DNA of 12,355 nt from an uncultured Bacillota bacterium (GTDB lineage: Bacteria > Bacillota > Clostridia > Peptostreptococcales > Anaerovoracaceae), in NCBI GenBank assembly GCA_946541435.1, contig CAMNJK010000026.1, forward strand, positions 1-12,355. Direction: 5' to 3'. The notes under the pieces were generated by a model, which saw nothing but the letters and a program-made list of their open reading frames with translations, had not been told where the DNA came from and ran no database searches. This document shows positions 1 through 5,862 of the stretch, one piece after another (within the stretch, counting starts at the first letter, position 1; each line of letters starts with the position of its first letter). The translations under genes and the position numbers were made by a program.

Positions 1-615
1 GCGGCCCACTGCGTGGAAATCACGCGGAAGGATGACGGCCAGCTGGCATATATGGTGCCGGCATTCGGCGGCAAAGTCATCGGGGAGATCTTCATTCCCG
101 AGACCAGGCCCATGATCGCCACCGTGAAACCGGGGATCTTCCGGGGGAGCGCTGAGACCGCGGGGGATCATCGGACGGTGTGCTTCAGTACAGAAAAAAG
201 CGGCTGCCGGCTTCTGGAGGTCATGCCCAGGCAGACCGGTGCGGCAGCTCTGGAGAAGGCAAAGGTGGTCGTCTGCGGCGGTTTCGGCATCGGCAGTGAA
301 GGCGCATGGAACAAGGTGGAAGAACTGGCGGCCCGCTTTGGCGGCGCGGCAGGCTGCACCCGCCCTGTGGTAGATATGGGCTGGGGCCCGGCAGAAGATC
401 AGATGATCGGTACCAGCGGCAGGACCGTGCGTCCCAAGGTCTATCTGGGCCTTGGGATCTCTGGAGCGGCCCACCATCTGTGCGGCATCCAGGACGCGGA
501 TGTGATTATCAACATCAACACGGACAAGGACGCGGAAGCTTTCGCGGCCTCAGACCATGTGGGCGTGTTCGATGCAGAGAAAATGCTGGATCTGCTGCTG
601 GAGAAGACGGAGTAA
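1..615 (+). CDS. etfA: Electron transfer flavoprotein, alpha subunit (3' part only)
   Basis: The reading frame is open from the first base, so the gene starts upstream of the window. About 204 C-terminal residues are present, covering the end of domain I and the whole FAD-binding domain II. Family landmarks seen are PAFGGK followed by a TRPMIATVKPGIF segment, the VVVCGGFGIG strand, VVDMGWGP, the IGTSGRTVRP flavin loop, LGLGISGAAHH and IININTDKDAEAF. In EtfA proteins this domain holds the FAD that passes electrons between acyl-CoA or other dehydrogenases and ferredoxin, NAD or quinone, as a cytoplasmic heterodimer with EtfB. Small departures from consensus are IGTSG for the usual VGQTG and HH for QH in the GISG motif. 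The EtfB and dehydrogenase genes would be expected upstream, outside the window. No terminator with a T-run is visible after the stop. The family call is confident; the physiological partner cannot be told from here. Confidence 0.93.
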   Translation, partial: AAHCVEITRKDDGQLAYMVPAFGGKVIGEIFIPETRPMIATVKPGIFRGSAETAGDHRTVCFSTEKSGCRLLEVMPRQTGAAALEKAKVVVCGGFGIGSEGAWNKVEELAARFGGAAGCTRPVVDMGWGPAEDQMIGTSGRTVRPKVYLGLGISGAAHHLCGIQDADVIININTDKDAEAFAASDHVGVFDAEKMLDLLLEKTE

Positions 616-670
616 GCCGGACCGCGAACACAGGGGATCCCGGAATTTTCCCTGAGAAGAAAATAAACTG

Positions 671-699
671 TTGCTTCGCCAGCCTTTGTATGATATATT
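671..699 (+). promoter_or_regulatory. Promoter of rpmE
   Basis: TTGCTT (671-676) and TATATT (694-699) are separated by exactly 17 bases, a good sigma-A pattern. Transcription would start near 706, leaving a leader of about 70 bases before the rpmE start codon. This makes rpmE a separate unit from the upstream etfA gene. Confidence 0.6.
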
Positions 700-704
700 A
701 AGTA

Positions 705-776
705 GGCTGCGATGAGGCAGCGTTAATATTTGTATGTAGAGGCAGATGCCTTCCGCATAAGAAAGAGGTGACTAGC
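705..776 (+). promoter_or_regulatory. Structured 5' leader of rpmE
   Basis: Between the inferred transcription start and the rpmE start lie a small hairpin (GCTGC 706-710, loop GATGAG, GCAGC 717-721) and a second weak AGGC/GCCT dyad near 740-751, followed by the ribosome site GAAAGAGGTG. Ribosomal protein leaders for L31 are known in several bacterial groups. Assigning this one to such a class is inference from position and fold only. Confidence 0.35.
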
Positions 777-974
777 ATGAAACAAGGAATCCATCCTGGG
801 TACAAGGAATGTAAAGTTACTTGCGCATGCGGCAATACGTTCATGACCAAATCCACAGAGGAAGAAATCAGAACCGATATTTGCTCCGCCTGCCATCCGT
901 TCTTTACAGGACAGCAGAAGTTCACTCAGCGCGGCGGACGTGTTGAGAAGTTCAAGAACAAGTACGGTCTGTAA
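777..974 (+). CDS. rpmE: 50S ribosomal protein bL31, zinc-binding form
   Basis: This is a 65-residue protein of normal bL31 length, beginning MKQGIHPGY, the usual family start. The ATG at 777 is chosen over an in-frame GTG at 768 because the GTG lies inside the AGAGGTG ribosome site and would add a non-conserved MTS prefix. Four cysteines, Cys16 and Cys18 (CAC) plus Cys36 and Cys39 (CSAC), make the zinc site of the C+ type of L31; [10 protein letters not shown] and the basic tail complete the family pattern. L31 sits at the central protuberance of the large subunit and helps form the bridge to the 30S subunit. In many bacteria the C+ form also serves as a zinc store, replaced by a cysteine-free paralogue when zinc is scarce; no such paralogue is in the window. 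It is transcribed alone, with its own promoter and terminator. Confidence 0.97.
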   Translation: MKQGIHPGYKECKVTCACGNTFMTKSTEEEIRTDICSACHPFFTGQQKFTQRGGRVEKFKNKYGL

Positions 975-996
975 AATATTCAGGAAACACGAAGCG

Positions 997-1029
997 AAAA
1001 CTGCTGCACGATTGTGCGGCAGTTTTTTT
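997..1029 (+). terminator. Rho-independent terminator of rpmE
   Basis: A nine-base-pair stem (CTGCTGCAC 1001-1009 with GTGCGGCAG 1014-1022, one T-G wobble) with a GATT loop is followed by seven T residues. Four A residues before the stem can pair with the T-run and extend it. The hairpin lies 22 bases after the rpmE stop. Confidence 0.9.
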
Positions 1030-1034
1030 CGTGA

Positions 1035-1388
1035 TATTCCTATGACAAACAGGGACGGCTGAAGAAATCAAAGGATCTGTGGAATAATCGCACCAGAACC
1101 TATACCTATAATAAACAGGGACTGCTGACAAAAAAAGTAACTTCGCCGTATATTCCGGATAATATCATTTATGATAAGTGCGTTGAAACGTTCACCTACG
1201 ACGCCCAGATGCGCAGTGTCAAATACGTCGAAAAATACGGCTCCTATAAGAATGTGTCAGTCTCGTCTTATCAGGGAGACCAGGACATTCCGTTCAAAAT
1301 GGTCCGGACATCCTATAAAAAATCAGGCAAGAAGTTTAAGAAGACCAGCAGAGAAACCAGCACAAATGTCGTAGCGCCGCTGAACTGA
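1035..1388 (+). pseudogene. 3' remnant of a YD-repeat (RHS-like) protein gene
   Basis: An open frame runs from just after an in-frame TGA at 1032 to a TGA at 1386-1388 (117 codons). It has no usable start codon at its beginning, no ribosome site and no promoter. Its translation contains degenerate repeats: YSYDKQGRLKK, then 22 residues later YTYNKQGLLTKK, then FTYDAQMRS. The first two are also close at DNA level (1041 and 1107, 66 bases apart). Tyr-Asp repeats of this kind occur in RHS-like cell-surface and toxin proteins. The tail is basic (KKSGKKFKK) and ends VVAPLN. Codon use is visibly AT-richer than the neighbours. It starts right behind the rpmE terminator and is followed by a strong terminator, so it looks like the decayed end of a larger acquired gene whose 5' part was deleted. 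A live domain expressed by recombination is possible but not supported here. Confidence 0.6.
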
Positions 1389-1441
1389 AAGCTGCCCTGA
1401 CGGCAGGCGCGGACCATGGCATGAATCAATTGGACAGAATC

Positions 1442-1470
1442 AAAAGCGCCCGGGAAACCGGGCGTTTTTT
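1442..1470 (+). terminator. Strong hairpin terminator, probably usable in both directions
   Basis: A perfect seven-base-pair stem (CGCCCGG 1447-1453, GAAA loop, CCGGGCG 1458-1464) is followed by six T residues on the plus strand and preceded by four A residues. It closes the YD-repeat remnant on the plus strand and sits 32 bases past the stop of the minus-strand ferredoxin-like gene, so it may end that transcript too. Confidence 0.88.
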
Positions 1471-1501
1471 CTACGGGTGTTTTTCTATAAATAAGCAGAG
1501 A

Positions 1502-1702
1502 CTAATCCTCCCAGCTCCCGCCGCTCAGATAGATGCAGTGAGCCCAGCATTCCCGCATGATGCGCTGGACATAATCGCGGTCCTGGGCGGGCGGCTCCTC
1601 ATACAGCTCATATTCAGGATTGGACTGGATGCATTTGAAGGTCGTCACCAGGGCATTGCAGTGCCCGCATCCCATGCATCTGCTTCTGTCGATTACGATC
1701 AT
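1502..1702 (-). CDS. Small ferredoxin-like protein, one Fe-S cluster
   Basis: The 66-residue product opens MIVIDRSRC and carries CxxCxxC at Cys9, Cys12 and Cys15, then Cys24 and, near the C-terminus, Cys52 and Cys56 in RECWAHC. A single-cluster [4Fe-4S] ferredoxin has this layout, with three close N-terminal cysteines and a distal one near the end. Here the distal CP motif is replaced by CWAHC, and the segment after the first motif (NALVTTFKC) lacks the usual CP of two-cluster ferredoxins. The start is supported by a GGAGG ribosome site eight bases upstream and by a consensus promoter further up. It is expected to be a soluble cytoplasmic electron carrier; no redox partner lies in its transcript, which seems to hold this gene alone. 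It is divergent from the SanA-like gene. The fold call is fairly firm; the cluster type and partner are not known. Confidence 0.78.
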   Translation of the reverse strand: MIVIDRSRCMGCGHCNALVTTFKCIQSNPEYELYEEPPAQDRDYVQRIMRECWAHCIYLSGGSWED

Positions 1703-1780
1703 CTGAGTTTCCTCCGTTCTTCTCCGGCAGGCGCGCTTCCCGGCGCAGCCGAAGATCTAAAGCAAGTGATCTCAAGAGGC

Positions 1781-1809
1781 ATTATACAATAGTCCGGACC
1801 CGCATTCAA
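1781..1809 (-). promoter_or_regulatory. Promoter of the ferredoxin-like gene
   Basis: On the minus strand TTGAAT (1804-1809) and a perfect TATAAT (1781-1786) are separated by 17 bases. Transcription would begin near 1774, giving a leader of about 70 bases before the ATG at 1702. Confidence 0.75.
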
Positions 1810-1824
1810 TCCTATCCCGCGGGG

Positions 1825-1852
1825 CGCCGGGCCCGGGAAAGGGGCGTTTTTT
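1825..1852 (+). terminator. Possible bulged terminator upstream of the SanA-like gene
   Basis: CGCC (1825-1828) can pair with GGCG (1843-1846), with a bulge and two further C-G pairs inside, followed by six T residues. No plus-strand gene ends before it, so it may be a relic or an insulator. The stem is imperfect, hence the low confidence. Confidence 0.3.
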
Positions 1853-1869
1853 CCCTGATGGTCTTCAAA

Positions 1870-1892
1870 TTCCCCGGGAATCACTGTATAAT
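1870..1892 (+). promoter_or_regulatory. Promoter of the SanA-like gene
   Basis: A perfect TATAAT lies at 1887-1892. With a 17-base spacer the -35 element would be TTCAAA at 1864-1869, a moderate match. The transcription start is predicted at about 1899, exactly where an in-frame ATG begins. Confidence 0.55.
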
Positions 1893-1898
1893 GTGTAT

Positions 1899-2627
1899 AT
1901 GTATGACCCAAAATCCAATATCATGGGGAAAAACCGCCGTAAGGTCGCTGTTTTCACGGCCCTGATCATCACGCTGGTCATCGCGGCCATCCTGGGATGC
2001 AGCGCTTACGTGACGGCTGCAGCCAATGGGGAGATCGTCGGCGCGCTGGATTCCCATGATGATATATTTACAAAAGAAGAGATCGAAGCATACCGGGAGA
2101 TCGATCCGGAGTGCATCCTGGTGCTGGGGGCTTCCGTGCTTTCCGACGGCACTCCCTCGGATATGCTGCGGGACCGGCTGGATGCGGGGATCGCCCTGTA
2201 CCGGGCGGGGGCCGCGCCCAAGCTGCTGCTGAGCGGCGACAACGGACAGGTGGAATACAACGAAGTGGCGGCCATGCTGGAGTATGCGCTGGCGGCAGGG
2301 GTGCCGGAGGAAGATGTGTTCCTGGACCACGCCGGGTTTTCCACCTATGAATCCGTGTACCGGGCCAAAGCGGTCTTCCGGGTGGACCGGATGCTGGTGG
2401 TGACCCAGCGCTACCATCTGTACCGGGCCCTGCACGGCTGCCGCGCCATGGGCATCGAGGCCCTGGGCGCCGGCGCGGACCAGCAGAAATACGCGGGACG
2501 GGAGATGCGGGAGCTTCGGGAAGTCCTGGCCAGAGACAAAGACCTGGTCAAATGGGGGATCCGGCCGGATCCCACCTTCCTGGGAGATCCCATCGCCATC
2601 ACCGGTGACGGCACCGGGACCCACTGA
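1899..2627 (+). CDS. SanA/YdcF-like (DUF218) membrane-anchored protein
   Basis: The protein has a basic N-terminus (GKNRRK), one hydrophobic segment ending ILGC, then an extracytoplasmic DUF218 domain. Landmarks of that family are ILVLGASVLSDGTPS, DMLRDRLDAGIALY, a LLLSGDN loop, YNEVAAM, ST-YESVYRA, VVTQRYHLYRAL and a C-terminal AGREMRELRE stretch. SanA and YdcF proteins are linked to cell-envelope integrity and polysaccharide or vancomycin tolerance, but their reaction is not established. The ILGC sequence resembles a loose lipobox, so it could be a lipoprotein rather than a simple transmembrane anchor. Start choice is uncertain: GTG 1893, ATG 1899 (242 residues) and ATG 1923 (234 residues) all lack a ribosome site. 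ATG 1899 is given because it coincides with the predicted transcript start. A hairpin follows the stop before the next gene. Confidence 0.85.
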   Translation: MYDPKSNIMGKNRRKVAVFTALIITLVIAAILGCSAYVTAAANGEIVGALDSHDDIFTKEEIEAYREIDPECILVLGASVLSDGTPSDMLRDRLDAGIALYRAGAAPKLLLSGDNGQVEYNEVAAMLEYALAAGVPEEDVFLDHAGFSTYESVYRAKAVFRVDRMLVVTQRYHLYRALHGCRAMGIEALGAGADQQKYAGREMRELREVLARDKDLVKWGIRPDPTFLGDPIAITGDGTGTH

Positions 2628-2654
2628 GAAGGACAGGAAGAAGAGGAATGATGC

Positions 2655-2686
2655 AAAAGCTGGCCATCAGGGATACGCCAGCTTTT
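2655..2686 (+). terminator. Hairpin between the SanA-like gene and the flavoprotein cluster
   Basis: A perfect ten-base inverted repeat (AAAAGCTGGC 2655-2664, GCCAGCTTTT 2677-2686) with a 12-base loop has the form of a terminator, but its T-run is only four long and the next gene's GGAGG begins at the following base (2687). It may be a partial terminator or an attenuator that sets how much SanA-like transcript reads into the downstream genes. Confidence 0.6.
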
Positions 2687-2698
2687 GGAGGAGATAAA

Positions 2699-3079
2699 AT
2701 GGCGGAATTACAGGAAAAATATCAGATCAAATACAAAGGCCGCAAGGGCCGCAAACGGCTGCAGGAGATCGAAGGGGCGCTGAACCAGATCCGGCAGGGG
2801 ATGGGAAACGTGTACGATGACTGCGAGGAGATGCGGCTGCTGGAGACCTGCATGCCGGATCCGGAGCTTCTGCTCTACTTCATGAGGTATCTGGGGGAAC
2901 TGGATGCTTTCTGGCATGGGGCGGAAACCTACGGACTGCTGCGCCTCTGCGCGGCCTGGGTCCGGGAGCATGAGGCGGCGGAACTGAGCCAGCCGGATGT
3001 GGACGATATGCTGGAGAGCCTGCTGCCCTCCGCTGAATGGGGGCACCTGGTCCGTCCGGCGCAGGAAGGAGCGCAGTGA
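2699..3079 (+). CDS. Unknown 126-residue protein coupled to the double flavoprotein
   Basis: I do not recognise this protein. It begins MAELQEKYQIKYKGRKGRKR, a strongly basic head, followed by a mostly helical, acidic body with CEEMRLLETCMPDPELLLYF, an FWHGAETYGLLRLCAAW stretch and LSQPDVDDMLESLLPS. Three cysteines are present but no recognisable metal motif, signal peptide or membrane segment. The ATG at 2699 is chosen because a perfect GGAGG (2687-2691) lies seven bases upstream; an earlier in-frame ATG at 2648 would place the terminator-like hairpin inside the coding region. Its TGA (3077-3079) overlaps the ATG of the next gene (3079-3081), so the two are probably translationally coupled. 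A helper, chaperone or regulatory subunit for the flavoprotein is a guess from this coupling only. Confidence 0.72.
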   Translation: MAELQEKYQIKYKGRKGRKRLQEIEGALNQIRQGMGNVYDDCEEMRLLETCMPDPELLLYFMRYLGELDAFWHGAETYGLLRLCAAWVREHEAAELSQPDVDDMLESLLPSAEWGHLVRPAQEGAQ

Positions 3080-5844
3080 TGGAATTCACATTGACACTGG
3101 ATAAAAAAGTTCAGGCGCGGATCGATCCGGGGCGGTGCGTCAACTGCAGGGAATGCAGCAAGATCTGCCCCACCGGCGCCATCACGGAATATCAGAAGGC
3201 GGTCTCCGGCGTGTTCACCGGCGGCGGCAGCGTTTGCGTGAAGGAAGCCTGCAGCACCGGATGCCCCATGGGGATCATCCCCCAGGCGGTGGCATCCCTG
3301 GTCAGAGAGGAAGAAACGGATAAGGCTTACCGGCATATCATGGAGCAGAATCCCCTGGCCTGGGTCTGCGCTGAGATCTGCAACTATCCCTGCAGCCAGT
3401 CCTGCAAGCTGCGCAACATCGGCAGAGAAGCGCCGGATATGCGGATCCTGGAGCGGGATGTGATCCGCCGGGGCATGACGCCGGTCTATGCTTTCACCAA
3501 GCCGGCTTTTGACAGGATCGCCATCATCGGCGGAGGCCCGGCGGGGATCATGGCTGCATTTGAGCTGCGCAGGGCGGGATACCGTCCGGTGATCTTCGAG
3601 AAGAGAGACCGGCTGGGCGGCGCCATGAGCTGGGGCATTCCGGATCATCGTCTGGACAAGAAACGCCTGCATGAAGAGATCGACCGCCTGATCGAAACAG
3701 GGATCGAAGTCCGTTATCACCATGCCCTGGGCGAAAACTATACCCTGCAGAAAATCTGGGAAGAAGGCTTCGCCGCCATCCTGCTGTGCGTCGGCAGGAC
3801 AAAGTCCATCCGGCCCTTGGGCCCGAAGGCCACAGGAAGCGCGGAAGGTCTGGGGAGCATCTACAGAAAGGGCGGTCCGGAAAGCTTCGGCGGCATTTAC
3901 GGGCCGGACCGTACCGGAAGGCAGACGGATCCGGGCAGGGGCCTGTTCGACGCAGTGGATCTGCTGCGGGAGCTGAACGACGGAGGCCTGAGCGACAGGG
4001 AACGCAGGACGGCGCCGGCCGGTGTGGAGACCATGGGACCGAAGGTGGTGGTCGTGGGCAATGGCAGGCTGGCATCGGATGTCTGCCAGGTACTGGCGGC
4101 GGCCGGGAAGGAGGTCACCTGTCTGATCCCCGCAGCCGGAGGACAGCCGGATATGCCGGAGGAAATGAAAGACGTCTGCCGGGCAGCCGGGGCCGAGCTC
4201 AGGAACATCACCGGCCTGGGCCAGCTCATCCGGGACGCGGAGGGCATCAAGGCCGTAGAGGTGCTGGACGGCAGCCGGGCAGCCAATCTCTTCTGCGACG
4301 CGGTGGTCTATGCCTTCGGACAGAAATGCGATATCGAAAACATCAGTAAAGTCGAGACCCATCCGGACGGCAGCGTGCGGGTGGATGAAACAGGACGAAC
4401 CAATAAAAAGGGAATCTACGCCTGCGGCGAAGTGACAGGACAGGCCTCCTCCGTGGTGGAGGCACTGGCCGCCGGACGGCTGGCTGCCAGAGCCATCGAC
4501 GCAGATCTCAGGGGCGCCGGTGAAACGGTCACCGTACCCACCTTCGAGGACGCGCCGGCGGGCGAGACCATCTATCCGGAGAACATCGCCCGAGAAGAAG
4601 ACATGGATGCCCTGGGAATGGCCGCGGAAGGTGACGGCGGCAGCGGGATCGTTCCGCTGCTTCGGACTGCGGGCATCGCAGAAGAAATGCCGGTATTCTT
4701 CCGGGACGAAGGTCCGGACCCTGCGGCGGGACAGAAGACGGTGGCCGTGGTGGGCGGCGGCATGGCGGGGATCACCGCAGCCATAGCCCTGGCCAAAAAA
4801 GGGATCCGGCCGACGATCTATGAGAAGACCGGCGCCCTGGGCGGCAGCTGCAGATGGCTGGCGTCGAACCGCCGGTTCGATCGGCGGCGGCTGGACCGGG
4901 AACTGAAGAAGGTGGAAGAGTCCGGTATCCGGGTGCATCTGAATACCACCGGCGGCGTCAGACCGGACATTCCGGAACTGATGCGGGATTATGACGCGGT
5001 CCTGTTCGCTGTGGGCGAGACCAAAGGACAGAAACCGGACATTCCGGGAACGGGTTTCCGAGGCGTTTATGACGTCATCACCCTGATGCAGGAGCTGAAT
5101 TCCGGATGCCGTCCCCGGGATCTGGGGACCCGGGTCACTGTGGCCGGAAGCGATGAGACCTCCGTGGACATCGCCCGGGCTCTGAAGCGGATTTGCAGCG
5201 ATGTTACCCTGCTGTCGGACTGCGGCAAGGGCAAGCTCCGGCTCAAGGCACCCTCATCGGATCTGCTTCTGGAGGAAGGGATCAATCTGGTGACCGGGGT
5301 GAAGGTGGCTGAGATCACCGGCAAACATGGCCGGGTATCCGGCGTCAGCTGCAAGGTGCTGGAGCACGGCAGCAGCCTTGGCGTGCCCTGCGACACCGTG
5401 GTCTTCGGCGAGGGCAAGGCCCCGGATCTGATGACCATCTCCCTGCGCAATCTGCTCCTGGATATCGATGATAAGGGATACATCAAGACCAACAGCCGTC
5501 TGGCCACCAGCATGCGCGGTGTGTTCGCCATCGGCGATTTCAATATGAGCTCCGTGGATGCGGGCCGTGCCGGCGCAGCGGCAGTGGAAAATTATCTGGA
5601 ACAGACAGACCAGGCCGTGGTGGTGGAGCACTTCCGGCCGGAAGAGATGGCCATCGAGCACGAACGTCTGCAGGGAAGAAGAGTGAATCTGCAGTCCCGG
5701 CAGGAGGAGCGCAGCGCGCAGCGGGAAGCGCGCCGCTGCATCAGCTGCGGCTATCATAAGGCGGCCGAACAGCTCTGCATCGGCTGCGGCATCTGCCAGA
5801 GATACTGCCCGGTGGGCGCCATCTGGTTAGAGGGATTGTCATAA
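3079..5844 (+). CDS. Tandem GltD-like FAD/NAD(P) oxidoreductase with terminal ferredoxin domains
   Basis: This 921-residue cytoplasmic protein holds two GltD-like modules in a row. Order: a [4Fe-4S] motif CVNCRECSKICP (Cys20, 23, 26, 30); a GltD/DPYD-type Fe-S helical domain with Cys53, 58, 62 and Cys97, 101, 105, 109; a first FAD site GGGPAG (151-156), NAD(P) site GNGRLASD (327-334) and closing ACGE (448-451); then a second FAD site GGGMAG (559-564), a decayed NAD(P) site around GSDETS (690-695) and AIGD (817-820); finally CxxC (887, 890) and a [4Fe-4S] motif CIGCGICQRYCP (Cys900, 903, 906, 910). GltD-type modules take electrons from NAD(P)H through FAD to Fe-S clusters. The start ATG is set by AGGAAGGAG and by overlap with the preceding stop. 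The next gene, a prenyl-reductase-like flavoprotein, starts 18 bases on and is the likely electron acceptor (inference). The real substrate is unknown; glutamate synthase activity is unlikely, as no large subunit is present. Confidence 0.88.
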   Translation: MEFTLTLDKKVQARIDPGRCVNCRECSKICPTGAITEYQKAVSGVFTGGGSVCVKEACSTGCPMGIIPQAVASLVREEETDKAYRHIMEQNPLAWVCAEICNYPCSQSCKLRNIGREAPDMRILERDVIRRGMTPVYAFTKPAFDRIAIIGGGPAGIMAAFELRRAGYRPVIFEKRDRLGGAMSWGIPDHRLDKKRLHEEIDRLIETGIEVRYHHALGENYTLQKIWEEGFAAILLCVGRTKSIRPLGPKATGSAEGLGSIYRKGGPESFGGIYGPDRTGRQTDPGRGLFDAVDLLRELNDGGLSDRERRTAPAGVETMGPKVVVVGNGRLASDVCQVLAAAGKEVTCLIPAAGGQPDMPEEMKDVCRAAGAELRNITGLGQLIRDAEGIKAVEVLDGSRAANLFCDAVVYAFGQKCDIENISKVETHPDGSVRVDETGRTNKKGIYACGEVTGQASSVVEALAAGRLAARAIDADLRGAGETVTVPTFEDAPAGETIYPENIAREEDMDALGMAAEGDGGSGIVPLLRTAGIAEEMPVFFRDEGPDPAAGQKTVAVVGGGMAGITAAIALAKKGIRPTIYEKTGALGGSCRWLASNRRFDRRRLDRELKKVEESGIRVHLNTTGGVRPDIPELMRDYDAVLFAVGETKGQKPDIPGTGFRGVYDVITLMQELNSGCRPRDLGTRVTVAGSDETSVDIARALKRICSDVTLLSDCGKGKLRLKAPSSDLLLEEGINLVTGVKVAEITGKHGRVSGVSCKVLEHGSSLGVPCDTVVFGEGKAPDLMTISLRNLLLDIDDKGYIKTNSRLATSMRGVFAIGDFNMSSVDAGRAGAAAVENYLEQTDQAVVVEHFRPEEMAIEHERLQGRRVNLQSRQEERSAQREARRCISCGYHKAAEQLCIGCGICQRYCPVGAIWLEGLS

Positions 5845-5862
5845 GGAGGGTTTACAATACAT

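Noticed and set aside
634..656. CAGGG/CCCTG hairpin after etfA as a terminator
   Set aside because: The stem is short with a large loop and no T-run follows.
1171..1374. Frame inside the YD-repeat remnant
   Set aside because: It has no repeat pattern or ribosome site and is out of frame with the recognisable remnant.
2929..4938. Long minus-strand open frame opposite the flavoprotein
   Set aside because: It is antisense to a clearly conserved coding region in GC-rich sequence, has no ribosome site and shows no recognisable domains.
3079..5844. Glutamate synthase small subunit or NfnB
   Set aside because: The double-module layout, the ferredoxin domains at both ends and the absence of a GltB or NfnA partner do not fit either.
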